Of a stretch of 47,156 nucleotides of DNA, positions 36,067 through 47,156 are shown piece by piece (position 1 is the first letter of the stretch; the number at the start of each line of letters is the position of its first letter). The DNA is from Bacillota bacterium (GTDB taxonomy: Bacteria; Bacillota; Limnochordia; Limnochordales; ZCTH02-B6). The stretch is from the NCBI GenBank assembly GCA_017656145.1, contig JACDOI010000016.1, forward strand, positions 1-47,156. Direction: 5' to 3'. Both the position numbers and the translations under genes were made by a program. The notes beneath the pieces were generated by a model. The model was given only the letters and a program-made list of their open reading frames with translations, did no database searches and was not told the origin of the DNA.

Positions 36067-36600
36067 TCATTCCGCCCGGTTGCCCTCATCCTCCTGCTCT
36101 TCGCTGTCGCCTTCGCCCTCACTCGCCGCCAACGCCTCCTCCGGTTCGCCGGCCCCGGATTCATCCGACGCCGGCGGGGCGGCGGTGAGGTGGACGAGCA
36201 CGTACAGCGCTCCGGCCGTAAGCAAGGCGGCACAGACGATCTTGCCTACCGGCGACGCCGGAATGATGATCAGGCACCATGCAAACATCAGATACCCCAG
36301 GATCAGCCCGACGACGGTGATCAAGAACGACAAGTCGAGCCGCTCCAAAAAGCTCGGCGCGGCAGCGGCGGCGCCGCTCGGGCCGGCTTCCACCGCCCAG
36401 CGGAAACCGCGCATGCGGCCCTCGGGGTCCAGAGACGCCTGGCTGTAATCGTACGTCGTCGTGGCACAACCTTGCGGGCATTCGAATCGCCAGACGTTGT
36501 AGTACAGCACCGGCCGACCTTCCGCGTTCACCGTCCGGTGGGTCGTCCGGGTGCCCTCCATGCGGCTGCCGCAGGCCGGGCAGTACTTCTTGCGGGACAA
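36067..36600 (-). CDS. Zinc-ribbon membrane protein of unknown function
   Basis: A 177-residue protein beginning MSRKKYCPACGSRM with a second CPQGC, giving a likely four-Cys zinc ribbon over residues 7-45. Two hydrophobic segments follow (about residues 93-115 and 121-142: FLITVVGLILGYLMFAW and IVCAALLTAGALYVLVHLT), then a 35-residue acidic tail rich in Glu. I do not recognise the family. The start is TTG at 36598-36600, close to GGAGG. It lies upstream of the ileS T-box in the same direction and has its own promoter. Confidence 0.65.
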   Translation of the reverse strand: MSRKKYCPACGSRMEGTRTTHRTVNAEGRPVLYYNVWRFECPQGCATTTYDYSQASLDPEGRMRGFRWAVEAGPSGAAAAAPSFLERLDLSFLITVVGLILGYLMFAWCLIIIPASPVGKIVCAALLTAGALYVLVHLTAAPPASDESGAGEPEEALAASEGEGDSEEQEDEGNRAE

Positions 36601-36649
36601 CGGCCTCCACCTCGCCTGTGACAGAGCGTCGGCACATCCTGTTAGAGCA

Positions 36650-36679
36650 CTATTACTACATCGGCACGGACTTTGTCAA
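36650..36679 (-). promoter_or_regulatory. Promoter upstream of the zinc-ribbon gene
   Basis: Minus-strand TTGACA (36674-36679) is a perfect -35; an AT-rich TAGTAATAG stretch 15-18 bases downstream can serve as -10. It lies about 50 bases before the gene start. Confidence 0.5.
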
Positions 36680-36803
36680 CGGGAAGCAACCGCCGGTCCG
36701 GACGGCCCCGGTGCGGCGATGAAACGGCGCCCGGGTTCGGGCGCATCAACGGCTTATCCTCCGATCCGTTGCGGCCGCGGACCGGCGCTCGCTCGGTCCT
36801 GGC

Positions 36804-36977
36804 TTACCGTCCGGCAAGCGGCGTCCCTTCAGCCCGTACCAGCTCGGCCAGGGCGGCGTCGACCTCTCGGTACAGGCGCTCAAACTCGGCCGACGTCCGG
36901 TCGGTATCGAGCAGACGGAAAAACTTTTCCTTCACCTTCTCCATCTCCATCCGCTCGGCGACGAGCACTGCGCCCAC
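36804..36977 (-). CDS. Small charged protein, unknown
   Basis: A 57-residue reading frame starting at GTG 36975-36977, with AAAGGGGTGG 6 bases upstream. The sequence MGAVLVAERMEMEKVKEKFF continues as a predicted amphipathic helix with RLLDTDRTSAEFERLYREVD. The strong ribosome site and helical, low-Cys composition support a real gene, but I recognise no family. It lies between the zinc-ribbon gene and the phosphosulfolactate synthase on the same strand. Confidence 0.5.
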   Translation of the reverse strand: MGAVLVAERMEMEKVKEKFFRLLDTDRTSAEFERLYREVDAALAELVRAEGTPLAGR

Positions 36978-37098
36978 GGTCGACCACCCCTTTCTAAACG
37001 AACGCGGCAACCGGGGCGTGTTGCGCGCCCGGCCTTGGACAACCGATAGAATGTACCGTACGCCGTGGAAGTTCGAGGTGTTCCGAGAGATTCCTCCG

Positions 37099-39070
<1,972 letters not shown>

Positions 39071-39116
39071 GGCACCCCGCTGGGTCCAGGGCGGGACTCG
39101 CCGGAGAACAATCGCA

Positions 39117-39148
39117 CAGCCGGGCGGGACAGACCCGCCCGGCTGTTT
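39117..39148 (+). terminator. mdh terminator
   Basis: A perfect 12-base stem (CAGCCGGGCGGG and complement) with loop ACAGA, followed by TTT and, a few bases on, TTTT. It lies between convergent mdh and the purine permease. Confidence 0.75.
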
Positions 39149-39199
39149 CGCGGTTTTGTCGCAAAATGGGCGCCGCGCTTGCCCGCCATCCGGTTTGCT

Positions 39200-40549
39200 T
39201 CACTCGGTCAAAAGGGCGAACCGCAGGGCGAACAGTACCGCCAGAACATAGACGAGCCAGTGCACCTGCTTGCCCTTGCCGGCGATGATCTTGACCACCG
39301 GGTAGCTGATAAACCCCAAAGCGATGCCTGTCGCGATGCTGTACGTGAGCGGCATGCCGAGCACCGTCATAAACGCCGGCAACGCCTCGGAAAAGTCGTC
39401 CCACTCGATCCGGGTCACCGACTGCATCATGAGGGCGCCGACCACGATGAGGGCCGGAGCGGTGGCCGCCGGCACGTCGGCGACCATGCGGACGACCGGC
39501 GCAAAGAATAAGGAAAGCAAAAACGCGCCGGCCACCACGACGCCCACCAGGCCCGTCCGGCCTCCGGCGGAGACACCGCTGGCCGACTCGATGTACGTCG
39601 TCACCGTGGGCGTTCCCGCGACCGCGCCGGCCATGGTCCCCAGCGCGTCGGCCAACAGGGCTTTCTGCGCCCGAGGCAGGCGGCCTTGCGGGTCCAAGAA
39701 TCCGGCCCGGGTGGACACGCCCACCAAGGTGCCCAGGGTGTCGAACAAGTCGACGAACAAAAAGGCGACGACGATCTCCAAAAGCCCCAACTGCAGGGCC
39801 GCCATCACGTCCAGTTTCCCGAACACCGACTGCCAGACGGCAAAGCGCGGCAGTTCCACAACGCTGCCGGGCGGCGGGGCCATCCCTAGCGCGACCGCGG
39901 CCGCGGCGGTGGCCAAGATCCCCCAAAGAATCGCGCCCTTGACCTGCAAGGCAAAGAGACCCGCGGTCAGCACCGTCCCGGCCAAGGCCAACAGCGGTCC
40001 CGGCTGGGTCAGATCGCCCAGGCCGACGAGGGTCGCAGGGTTGTCGACGATCAATCCGGCGTTTTGCATGCCGATAAAGGCGATAAACAGTCCGATGCCA
40101 GCGCTGATGGCCACTTTCAGGCCTGCGGGGACCGCCGCAATCAACGTCTCCCTCACCCGCGTCAACGTCAGGAGAACGAACACTATCCCTGAGATGAACA
40201 CCGCACCCAGGGCGGTCTCCCACGGGATGCCGCGGTCCAAGACGATGGAGAACGCGAAGTACGCGTTGAGGCCCATGCCCGGCGCCAGCGCGAACGGATA
40301 GTTGGCCAAAAAGGCCATGAGAAGCGTCGCTACCGCTGATGCGATCACCGTTGCGACCAGCACCCCGTCGAAAGGCATTCCGGCATTGGACACGATGGCA
40401 GGATTGACGAAAATGATATAGGCCATCGTCATAAACGTCGTCAGGCCCGCAATGACCTCGGTGCGGACCGTCGTCCCGTTCTCCCGCAACCGGAACCAGC
40501 GTTCAAGGACGCCTCGCTCCTCGGCGGGCGTCGGGCCTGCCGTGCTCAT
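39200..40549 (-). CDS. AzgA/PbuG-type purine (guanine/hypoxanthine) permease
   Basis: About 449 residues with 12 or more membrane segments. AzgA-subfamily NCS2 motifs: TEVIAGLTTFMTMAYIIFVN, APGMGLNAYFAF, VAFLFVDLFDTLGTLVGV, PTVTTYIESASGVSAGGRTG and FISYPVVKIIAGKG. Family members import guanine, hypoxanthine or adenine with protons. The ATG at 40547-40549 follows AGGAGGGG by 7 bases. No purine riboswitch is recognisable in the 190 bases upstream, so control is not evident. Divergent from groES. Confidence 0.9.
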   Translation of the reverse strand: MSTAGPTPAEERGVLERWFRLRENGTTVRTEVIAGLTTFMTMAYIIFVNPAIVSNAGMPFDGVLVATVIASAVATLLMAFLANYPFALAPGMGLNAYFAFSIVLDRGIPWETALGAVFISGIVFVLLTLTRVRETLIAAVPAGLKVAISAGIGLFIAFIGMQNAGLIVDNPATLVGLGDLTQPGPLLALAGTVLTAGLFALQVKGAILWGILATAAAAVALGMAPPPGSVVELPRFAVWQSVFGKLDVMAALQLGLLEIVVAFLFVDLFDTLGTLVGVSTRAGFLDPQGRLPRAQKALLADALGTMAGAVAGTPTVTTYIESASGVSAGGRTGLVGVVVAGAFLLSLFFAPVVRMVADVPAATAPALIVVGALMMQSVTRIEWDDFSEALPAFMTVLGMPLTYSIATGIALGFISYPVVKIIAGKGKQVHWLVYVLAVLFALRFALLTE

Positions 40550-40741
40550 TCGACAACCCCTCCTGATCCGAAAACGCCTCCATTTCTCGGGCCAAATCAT
40601 TCGACCATAAACCCGTATTTTCCTTCCGCATGACACGTAGATCGTCCGGGAAAATCGCCCTTCCGCCCGCCGTATTCCGTGCACGGGCGGTCGAGCCGAT
40701 CTTCCCGCCCCGAATCCATGGTCTATTTTGTGCGGAAGCTA

Positions 40742-40769
40742 TTGACAGTCCCCGGATGCCCGGTATATT
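40742..40769 (+). promoter_or_regulatory. groESL sigma-A promoter
   Basis: TTGACA (40742-40747), 16-base spacer, TATATT (40764-40769), immediately before the CIRCE element. Confidence 0.88.
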
Positions 40770-40777
40770 AGATCCTG

Positions 40778-40804
40778 GTAGCACTCGGGGTTCGCGAGTG
40801 CTAA
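40778..40804 (+). promoter_or_regulatory. CIRCE element (HrcA operator)
   Basis: GTAGCACTC, 9-base spacer, GAGTGCTAA. It matches the CIRCE consensus TTAGCACTC-N9-GAGTGCTAA at 17 of 18 arm positions and lies at the transcription start of groES-groEL. Confidence 0.96.
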
Positions 40805-40845
40805 TCGACCTCGCCCATTCACCCACAAAAAGGAGGGAAATATTT

Positions 40846-41139
40846 GTGAAGCTCGTTCCGCTGGGGGACCGGGTCGTCGTGAAAGCCATCGAGCAGGAGG
40901 AGAAGACCAAAGGCGGCATTGTGCTGCCCGACACGGCCAAAGAGAAGCCCCAGGAGGGCGAAGTTTTGGCTGTCGGCTCCGGGCGGCTCCTGGACAACGG
41001 CGAGCGGGTGCCGCTCGAGGTCAAAGTCGGCGACCGGGTCGTGTTTGCCAAGTACGGCGGGACCGAGGTCAAGCTGAACGGCGAGACCTACATCATCCTG
41101 CGCGAGTCCGACATTCTGGCGATTTCCAAGGCCGACTAA
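40846..41139 (+). CDS. groES: Co-chaperonin GroES
   Basis: A 97-residue Gro[21 protein letters not shown], the mobile loop [19 protein letters not shown] and [20 protein letters not shown]. It caps GroEL. The start is GTG at 40846-40848, 8 bases after AGGAGGG. It is controlled by a CIRCE site and precedes groEL by 39 bases. Confidence 0.97.
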   Translation: MKLVPLGDRVVVKAIEQEEKTKGGIVLPDTAKEKPQEGEVLAVGSGRLLDNGERVPLEVKVGDRVVFAKYGGTEVKLNGETYIILRESDILAISKAD

Positions 41140-42798
<1,659 letters not shown>

Positions 42799-42833
42799 TC
42801 CGCAGCCGTTGTCCGGTTGGCGGCCAAGACAAG

Positions 42834-42860
42834 AGGGGAAGGCCGATGCGCCTTCCCCTT
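42834..42860. terminator. Hairpin between convergent groEL and SDR gene
   Basis: A perfect 10-base stem (AGGGGAAGGC and complement) with a 6-base loop, 35 bases after groEL. The U tract is poor on both strands, so it is a weak or bidirectional terminator. Confidence 0.6.
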
Positions 42861-42890
42861 CGCGCGCCCGGCATCCAGGCTGACCCTTTC

Positions 42891-43694
42891 CTAGTACATG
42901 AACATGCCGCCGTTGACAAACAAGAGCTGGCCGGTGATGTAGTCCGAACCCGGACCTGCCAAAAATACGGCCGCCGCGCCGACATCGTCGAAGTTGGCAA
43001 GGCGGCCCATGGGAATCTGATCCAGCATCCGCCGCACGGCCGCCGGATCGTCAAGGCCGAAGCGATCGACCACATCCTTGGTGGGCACGAATCCAGGGCA
43101 CAGGGCGTTCACCGTTACTGCCGGCGCCAAGTCGTGGGCCATGGCCTTAGTCAAAGCCAAAACGCCCCCCTTGGCGGCGCAGTAGTTGGCCCCGTTGCGC
43201 CGGCCCCGGATGCCGGTAGACGCCCCGATGTTGATGATCTTTCCCCTGCCCTGCCGCAACATGATCCGGGCCGCAGCCTGGGAGCAAACGAATGTCCCCG
43301 TGAGGTTGGCCCGCAGCACGTCGTCCCACATGTTCCGGGTCATCTCCAAAAACGGCGCGTCCAGGGCCAAGCCGGCGTTGTTCACCAGGACGTCGAGGCG
43401 GCTGTACCGCTCCAACGTCCGGTCCATCATCCGGGCCACCGCCTGTTCATCGGTCACATCGGCCTCCACCGCCATCGCCTCGCAGCCTTCCTCAGCAAGC
43501 CGATCCACGACCCCCTCCGCCTCCCGCCGGGACGAGCGGTAGTTGACCACCACCCGGGCGCCGGCCCGGGCCAGCGCTGAAGCGATCCCGGCCCCGATGC
43601 CCCGCCCGGCTCCCGTCACAAGTGCCACTTGCCCGTCCAGGGTTCCCACTGTCGTCCGATGCCTCCCTTCTTGAACAGCGCTTTCGTCCCGCAT
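42891..43694 (-). CDS. FabG-like short-chain dehydrogenase/reductase
   Basis: About 267 residues (252 if the GTG at 43649 is used). NAD(P) motif VTGAGRGIGAGIA, NNAGLALDAPF, and the catalytic Ser-Tyr-Lys in GASTGIRGRRNGANYCAAKGG; the C-terminus YITGQLLFVNGGMFMY is typical of FabG-like enzymes. The substrate cannot be told from the sequence. It starts 7 bases after the ABC permease and is likely the last gene of that operon, suggesting it acts on or with the imported compound, though a stand-alone ketoreductase is equally possible. Confidence 0.85.
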   Translation of the reverse strand: MRDESAVQEGRHRTTVGTLDGQVALVTGAGRGIGAGIASALARAGARVVVNYRSSRREAEGVVDRLAEEGCEAMAVEADVTDEQAVARMMDRTLERYSRLDVLVNNAGLALDAPFLEMTRNMWDDVLRANLTGTFVCSQAAARIMLRQGRGKIINIGASTGIRGRRNGANYCAAKGGVLALTKAMAHDLAPAVTVNALCPGFVPTKDVVDRFGLDDPAAVRRMLDQIPMGRLANFDDVGAAAVFLAGPGSDYITGQLLFVNGGMFMY

Positions 43695-43701
43695 TGCCAC
43701 C

Positions 43702-44550
43702 TCACAGGCCGCGGCGGCGGAACAGCCTGCGCTCCGCCCAATCCACAAGGCAATAGGTCGCCGTCGACACCGCGAGCAATAGAACGATGCTGCTCATCAC
43801 CAGCGTCATGTTGAACACTTGCCCGCCGTAGATGATGAGGTACCCAAGCCCCGTGCCGGAAACGAGAAACTCGCCCATGATCGTCCCCACCCACGCCAGG
43901 CCGATGTTGACCTTCACCGCCGCCACCAGGGCCGGCACCGCGCCGGGGAGCACGACCTTGGCGAACACCTGCCACCGCGTCGCGCCGAACGACCGCAGAA
44001 GCCGGACTTTATCCGGGTCCGTTTCCCGGAAAGCGGTGTGCAGCATGACGATGGTGACGACTACCGCCACAGCAATCGCCATGGCCACTACAGCCTGGGC
44101 GTTGGTGCCGAGCCATACGATGAACACCGGTCCCAGGCTCACCTTAGGCACGCTGTTGAGGACGACCAGGTACGGGTCGAACACCCGAGCCCAGAAAGGA
44201 AACCACCACATGACCGAGGCGACGAGCAGCCCCAGCACCGTCGCGGCGCCAAACCCTAACAGCGTGCGCGACACGGTGGCACCCAGGTGCACCCAAAGCT
44301 CGCCGCCTGTGGCCATGCGGGCGATCTCCTGCCACACCTTGCTCGGCTGGCTGACGATGAACGGGTTGAGCCACCCGCTCCGCGCGCCGAGCTCCCAGGC
44401 GGCCACCAGCGCGACGAGCAACACCACCTGGGTAGCCGTCACCGCCGCCGCCTGCCGCCGCCGGCGGCGCAAATACGCCCGGTGGGCCGGCGAAACGGCG
44501 GATGCCGCCATCCTCCCATCTTGCGGCGACGGCCTGTCAAATCTGGACAT
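43702..44550 (-). CDS. ABC transporter permease (SsuC/TauC/ThiX-like)
   Basis: A 282-residue membrane protein with about six membrane segments after a basic N-terminus. The EAA loop FRETDPDKVRLLRSFGATRW continues with QVFAKVVLPGAVPAL, the site that contacts the ATPase, and GLAWVGTIMGEFLVSGTGLG is typical of importers for sulfonates, nitrate or thiamine precursors. The ATG follows GGAGGG and overlaps the ATPase gene by 14 bases. Confidence 0.92.
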   Translation of the reverse strand: MSRFDRPSPQDGRMAASAVSPAHRAYLRRRRRQAAAVTATQVVLLVALVAAWELGARSGWLNPFIVSQPSKVWQEIARMATGGELWVHLGATVSRTLLGFGAATVLGLLVASVMWWFPFWARVFDPYLVVLNSVPKVSLGPVFIVWLGTNAQAVVAMAIAVAVVVTIVMLHTAFRETDPDKVRLLRSFGATRWQVFAKVVLPGAVPALVAAVKVNIGLAWVGTIMGEFLVSGTGLGYLIIYGGQVFNMTLVMSSIVLLLAVSTATYCLVDWAERRLFRRRGL

Positions 44551-45298
44551 CGAGGTCCCTCCAGATGTCCCGAAAGTAGCGGCTGAAGCCGGGAAGCTCC
44601 CGAACTTCTACCGGGGACCGGCGGGGCGAAAGTTCGATGGCGTATTCTCGCTTAATCCGGGCGGGCCGGCGAGTCAGCACCACGACCCGATCCGCCATCG
44701 AGACAGCCTCGGCGATGTCATGGGTGACCAAAATGGCCGTCCTTCGTTGCTCCCGCAAGATCTGGCTGACCTCCTGTTCCAGCTGCAGTCGCGTCTGGTA
44801 GTCGAGAGCGGAAAACGGCTCATCCAAAAGCAATACCTGGGGATCCAGGGCCAGCGTCCGCACAAGGGCAGCCCTCTGCCGCATGCCGCCCGAAAGATGC
44901 GCCGGAAACCGGTCGACAAATTCCGCCAGACCGTAGGCGGCAAGAAGCCCCCGAACCCGCTCGACATTGGCCGGCGTCCGCCGCCCCTGGACCTCAAGCC
45001 CCAGCAGGCAATTGTCCAGCACCGTGCGCCAGCCCAAGAGGTGATCGTGCTGCATCATGTAGCCCACCAGCCGGTTGGGGCCCCGCACGGGGACGCCGCC
45101 CACCACCACTTCCCCCTCGTCGGGCCGGACCAGCCCGGCGATCAAGGAGAGGAGGGTCGTCTTCCCGCACCCGCTGGGCCCCACCAAGCTCACGAACTCG
45201 CCTTCTTCCACGTCAAGGGACAAGTCTTGCACGGCTCGGGCCTCTCCGCTTTGGGTGTGGTATGTGACGGTGACCCGGCGCAGCTCGACCACGGGCAC
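44537..45298 (-). CDS. ABC transporter ATP-binding protein (SsuB/TauB/ThiZ-like)
   Basis: A 253-residue ATPase: Walker A VGPSGCGKTTLLSLIAGL, Q-loop MMQHDHLLGWRTV, signature HLSGGMRQRAALVRTLA, Walker B VLLLDEPFSALD and switch His VTHDIAEAVS. It powers import with the adjacent permease and binding protein. The GTG start at 45296-45298 follows GGAGGTG by 7 bases. Confidence 0.95.
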   Translation of the reverse strand: MPVVELRRVTVTYHTQSGEARAVQDLSLDVEEGEFVSLVGPSGCGKTTLLSLIAGLVRPDEGEVVVGGVPVRGPNRLVGYMMQHDHLLGWRTVLDNCLLGLEVQGRRTPANVERVRGLLAAYGLAEFVDRFPAHLSGGMRQRAALVRTLALDPQVLLLDEPFSALDYQTRLQLEQEVSQILREQRRTAILVTHDIAEAVSMADRVVVLTRRPARIKREYAIELSPRRSPVEVRELPGFSRYFRDIWRDLDVQI

Positions 45299-45387
45299 CC
45301 GGTTTCACCTCCGCTGGTGCCGACGTGCAGGTTGGCTTTGCCGCCTGGCGAAAGGATGCGCCGGACGGCAAAGCCGGGTTTGTCGCA

Positions 45388-46413
45388 CTACTCCTCCCCG
45401 TTCACCACCCGCTCGGCGAACGTGTTCGTCATGACCTCATCGAAAGGAACCGGATGCGGCAACTCTCCCGCGGCCGCCATGATCTCCTGCAGGTGAGCAA
45501 ACCCTTCACGGCTTACGGCCGGCGTCAGGGTCCACGCGTCGATGGACCGGTAACGCTCAAGGGCTGTGACCAATATGTCGAAGTCCATTCCGGGGAAGAA
45601 CGGCGCGACGACCCCGGCGATTTCCTCGGACGAATGAGCGTGAACCCACTGCTGGCCCCGGTAGATAGCCCGCACGAACCGTTCAATGACGCCGGGGTTT
45701 TGCTCAAGGTAGCTCCGGCGGGCGTGGTAGACCGTGTAGGTGACGTCTCCGGCCTCCGCTCCCAGCGACGCGACGATGGTCCCGACCCCTGCCCGTTCCA
45801 TAGACGTCATGGCCGGCTCGAACTGGGCCACGTAGTCGCCCAATCCCCCTTGAAAAGCGCCCGCCGCGGCCTCAAAGGCCAGGTGGGTAATGATGCCGAC
45901 ATCTCGAAACGGCTCAATGCCGTGCTGCCGCAACACCCACTCCAACACCATCTGGGGCACGCCGCCCTTGCGGGCTCCGACGATGAGCCGCCCACGCACG
46001 TCGTCCCAGGAAAACGTGTCGACCGAGCCCCGGGCCATGAAGAACGACCCGTCCCGCTGAGTGAGCTGCGCAAAACCGACCGCGGGATCGGGCGCGCCCT
46101 GGGCGTACACGTAAATGGTGGCCTCAGGGCCGAAGAAGCCGACGTCCACGCTACCGGAAATCAACGCGGCCATGCCGTTGTGTGCGCCCCAGGCGGTGCT
46201 CAGCTCGATGTCCAAGTTTTCATCCGCGAAGAACCCAAGCTCCAGCGCCACGTACTGCGGAGCGTAAAACACCGACCGGACGACTTCGGACAAGCGCACC
46301 CGGTCCTTTGACGGAGCCGCCGCCCCAAGTGAGCTCGCCCCGGCCGCCAGGCACATTGCCAGCGCGATGACCGCCAGGCGCCGGAGCGGTGCGCCGACAT
46401 GCCAGCGTACCAT
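45388..46413 (-). CDS. ABC transporter substrate-binding protein (SsuA/THI5-like)
   Basis: A 341-residue exported protein. Residues 1-32 are a signal peptide; the LAMC stretch is a poor lipobox (Met at -1), so anchoring as a lipoprotein is uncertain. The mature part has VFYAPQYVALELGFFADENL and SGSVDVGFFGPEA, the NMT1/THI5 and SsuA pattern. Relatives bind aliphatic sulfonates, nitrate or thiamine pyrimidine precursors. No TPP or other riboswitch is visible upstream. ATG follows GGAGGAGG by 7 bases. First gene of a four-gene operon. Confidence 0.9.
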   Translation of the reverse strand: MVRWHVGAPLRRLAVIALAMCLAAGASSLGAAAPSKDRVRLSEVVRSVFYAPQYVALELGFFADENLDIELSTAWGAHNGMAALISGSVDVGFFGPEATIYVYAQGAPDPAVGFAQLTQRDGSFFMARGSVDTFSWDDVRGRLIVGARKGGVPQMVLEWVLRQHGIEPFRDVGIITHLAFEAAAGAFQGGLGDYVAQFEPAMTSMERAGVGTIVASLGAEAGDVTYTVYHARRSYLEQNPGVIERFVRAIYRGQQWVHAHSSEEIAGVVAPFFPGMDFDILVTALERYRSIDAWTLTPAVSREGFAHLQEIMAAAGELPHPVPFDEVMTNTFAERVVNGEE

Positions 46414-46488
46414 TCCCCATCCTCCTCCCCCGGCACAGCCCGGGAAATCTTCCTCCAGGCTATGCGGGCCAGTGCGGCGGGGTGATGG

Positions 46489-46518
46489 TTGACGGCCTTG
46501 CAGTCGAGGTGGTAGAAT
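46489..46518 (+). promoter_or_regulatory. tRNA-Leu promoter
   Basis: TTGACG (46489-46494), 18-base spacer, TAGAAT (46513-46518), 22 bases before the mature tRNA 5' end. Confidence 0.75.
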
Positions 46519-46540
46519 GGCAAAGGCAGTCGGTTAACAT

Positions 46541-46625
46541 GCCCGGGTGGCGGAATAGGCAGACGCGCACGTTTGAGGGGCGTGTGGGGCAACCCGTATC
46601 GGTTCGAGTCCGATCCCGGGCACCA
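46541..46625 (+). tRNA. tRNA-Leu(GAG)
   Basis: An 85-base tRNA with a GCCCGGG/CCCGGGC acceptor stem, D arm, anticodon stem CACGU/GCGUG with loop UUGAGGG (anticodon GAG, reading CUC/CUU), a long class II variable arm, T arm CGGTTCGAGTCCG and encoded CCA. The long variable arm and anticodon agree on leucine. Confidence 0.96.
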
Positions 46626-46636
46626 GCCTTGCAAAG

Positions 46637-46668
46637 GGCGTTTCGGGGCACAGCCGAAACGCCTTTTT
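46637..46668 (+). terminator. tRNA-Leu terminator
   Basis: Stem GGCGTTTCGG/CCGAAACGCC with a 7-base loop, followed by TTTTT, 12 bases after the tRNA. It may also stop the convergent YvrJ-like transcript. Confidence 0.9.
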
Positions 46669-46711
46669 CGCGCCACGGGTCTTCTGACCACCCGACGTAC
46701 AGTCTAACCGT

Positions 46712-46912
46712 TTACCGCTTCCCGTTGCCGAATTGCCGTTCGATCTCCTCAACGGTGGTACCCTGCTGCCTTGCGACGAGGATCATGAGCAGACGGACCG
46801 ATTTGTTGAGATTGTGGATAGCCGGTTCCAAGCGCATGAGCACATAGGTGGCCACGAACACTGGGAATCCGACCCGCTGGATGAGCTCCGCAATCTCCTG
46901 CACCGATATCAC
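46712..46912 (-). CDS. YvrJ-like small membrane protein
   Basis: A 66-residue protein: MISVQEIAELIQRVGFPVFV followed by ATYVLMRLEPAIHNLNKSVR and a polar tail. One membrane segment near residues 14-28 and the IQRVGFP-x4-YVLMRLE pattern resemble the YvrJ family, small proteins often found with phage or competence-like genes and possibly holin-like. The start may be GTG 46912 or GTG 46903. It stands alone, convergent with tRNA-Leu. Confidence 0.65.
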   Translation of the reverse strand: MISVQEIAELIQRVGFPVFVATYVLMRLEPAIHNLNKSVRLLMILVARQQGTTVEEIERQFGNGKR

Positions 46913-46937
46913 CCGCCCGAATCAAGGTACGCGCGAC

Positions 46938-46960
46938 GACGCCCCGCGTCGCGGGGCGTC
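46938..46960. repeat. GC-rich inverted repeat
   Basis: GACGCCCCGCG, one base, then its exact complement. No U tract follows on either strand. The 240-base end of the window (46913-47156) otherwise holds only this repeat and a possible promoter; no gene is visible there. Confidence 0.6.
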
Positions 46961-47071
46961 CGTTCCCTATTCGGTCCCGGAATGGTCTAGCACCTTCGCA
47001 CCCGCTGACCCGGGGAGCGGTTCAGCGCCTCCTCACGGCAGGGTCGCTCCACCAGGATGGCACCATTTCCG

Positions 47072-47101
47072 TTGACAACCGCCCAGCACGCGGATTACCA
47101 T
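47072..47101 (+). promoter_or_regulatory. Possible promoter leading out of the window
   Basis: TTGACA (47072-47077), 18-base spacer, TACCAT (47096-47101). The downstream gene would lie beyond the window, so its target is unknown. Confidence 0.35.
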
Positions 47102-47156
47102 ATCCACTAGATTAGGACAACCTTAATGGCCCCATACGGCAATCGCGACGACAACG

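Noticed and set aside
40550-40740. A purine riboswitch before the AzgA-type permease
   Set aside because: The conserved core bases of the purine aptamer and its loop pairs are not found in the minus-strand RNA of this region.

Overview
The window is a GC-rich (by eye about two thirds G+C) stretch of chromosome from a spore-forming Bacillota, most likely a deep or thermophilic Bacilli lineage. The reasons are a CotE-type spore coat protein, two YheC/YheD-type ATP-grasp coat proteins, a YlyA-type DksA relative, a phosphosulfolactate synthase of the YitD type, a PyrR attenuator, a T-box leader before ileS, a CIRCE/HrcA site before groES-groEL, PurBox-like sites, and the Bacillus-like order ileS-ylyA-lspA-rluD-pyrR-pyr plus rqcH-(Ca-ATPase)-yicC. 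GTG and TTG starts are frequent. I cannot name the species.

Layout. 1-3853 (minus): partial yicC, a SERCA-like Ca2+ ATPase and a secreted TPR protein. 3994-5772 (plus): rqcH. 5742-17498 (minus): purine genes purB, then purC::purS, purQ, purL, purF, purM, purN, purH and purD, tightly packed and often overlapping. An internal promoter flanked by two PurBox-like sites lies between purB and purC::purS, and a run of very long G tracts separates purH from purD. purE and purK are not in the window.

17560-22408 (plus): a four-gene spore-envelope cluster, divergent from purB. It holds a phage phiEco32-type COOH-NH2 ligase (glutamine-synthetase fold), CotE with a strongly acidic C-terminal tail, and two YheC/D-type ATP-grasp proteins. 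Three peptide-bond-forming enzymes around a coat morphogenetic protein suggest an amidoligase system that decorates the coat. This is the most interesting locus in the window.

22311-30392 (minus): the pyrimidine operon pyrR, pyrP, pyrB, pyrC-like, pyrF, carA, pyrE and then thiL, headed by a promoter, a PyrR-binding hairpin and an intrinsic terminator. carB, pyrK and pyrD are missing from the operon, and the pyrC-like protein has lost metal and substrate residues, so it is probably not an active dihydroorotase. 30461-36679 (minus): rluD, lspA, ylyA, a DUF5665 membrane protein, ileS with an Ile-specific T-box, and a zinc-ribbon membrane protein.

36804-47156: a small unknown gene, a phosphosulfolactate synthase, divergent mdh, an AzgA-type purine permease, CIRCE-controlled groES-groEL, an SDR reductase at the end of an SsuABC/ThiXYZ-like ABC importer operon, a tRNA-Leu(GAG) with promoter and terminator, and a YvrJ-like small membrane protein. 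The last 240 bases hold an inverted repeat and a possible outward promoter. I saw no CRISPR arrays, insertion sequences or rRNA.
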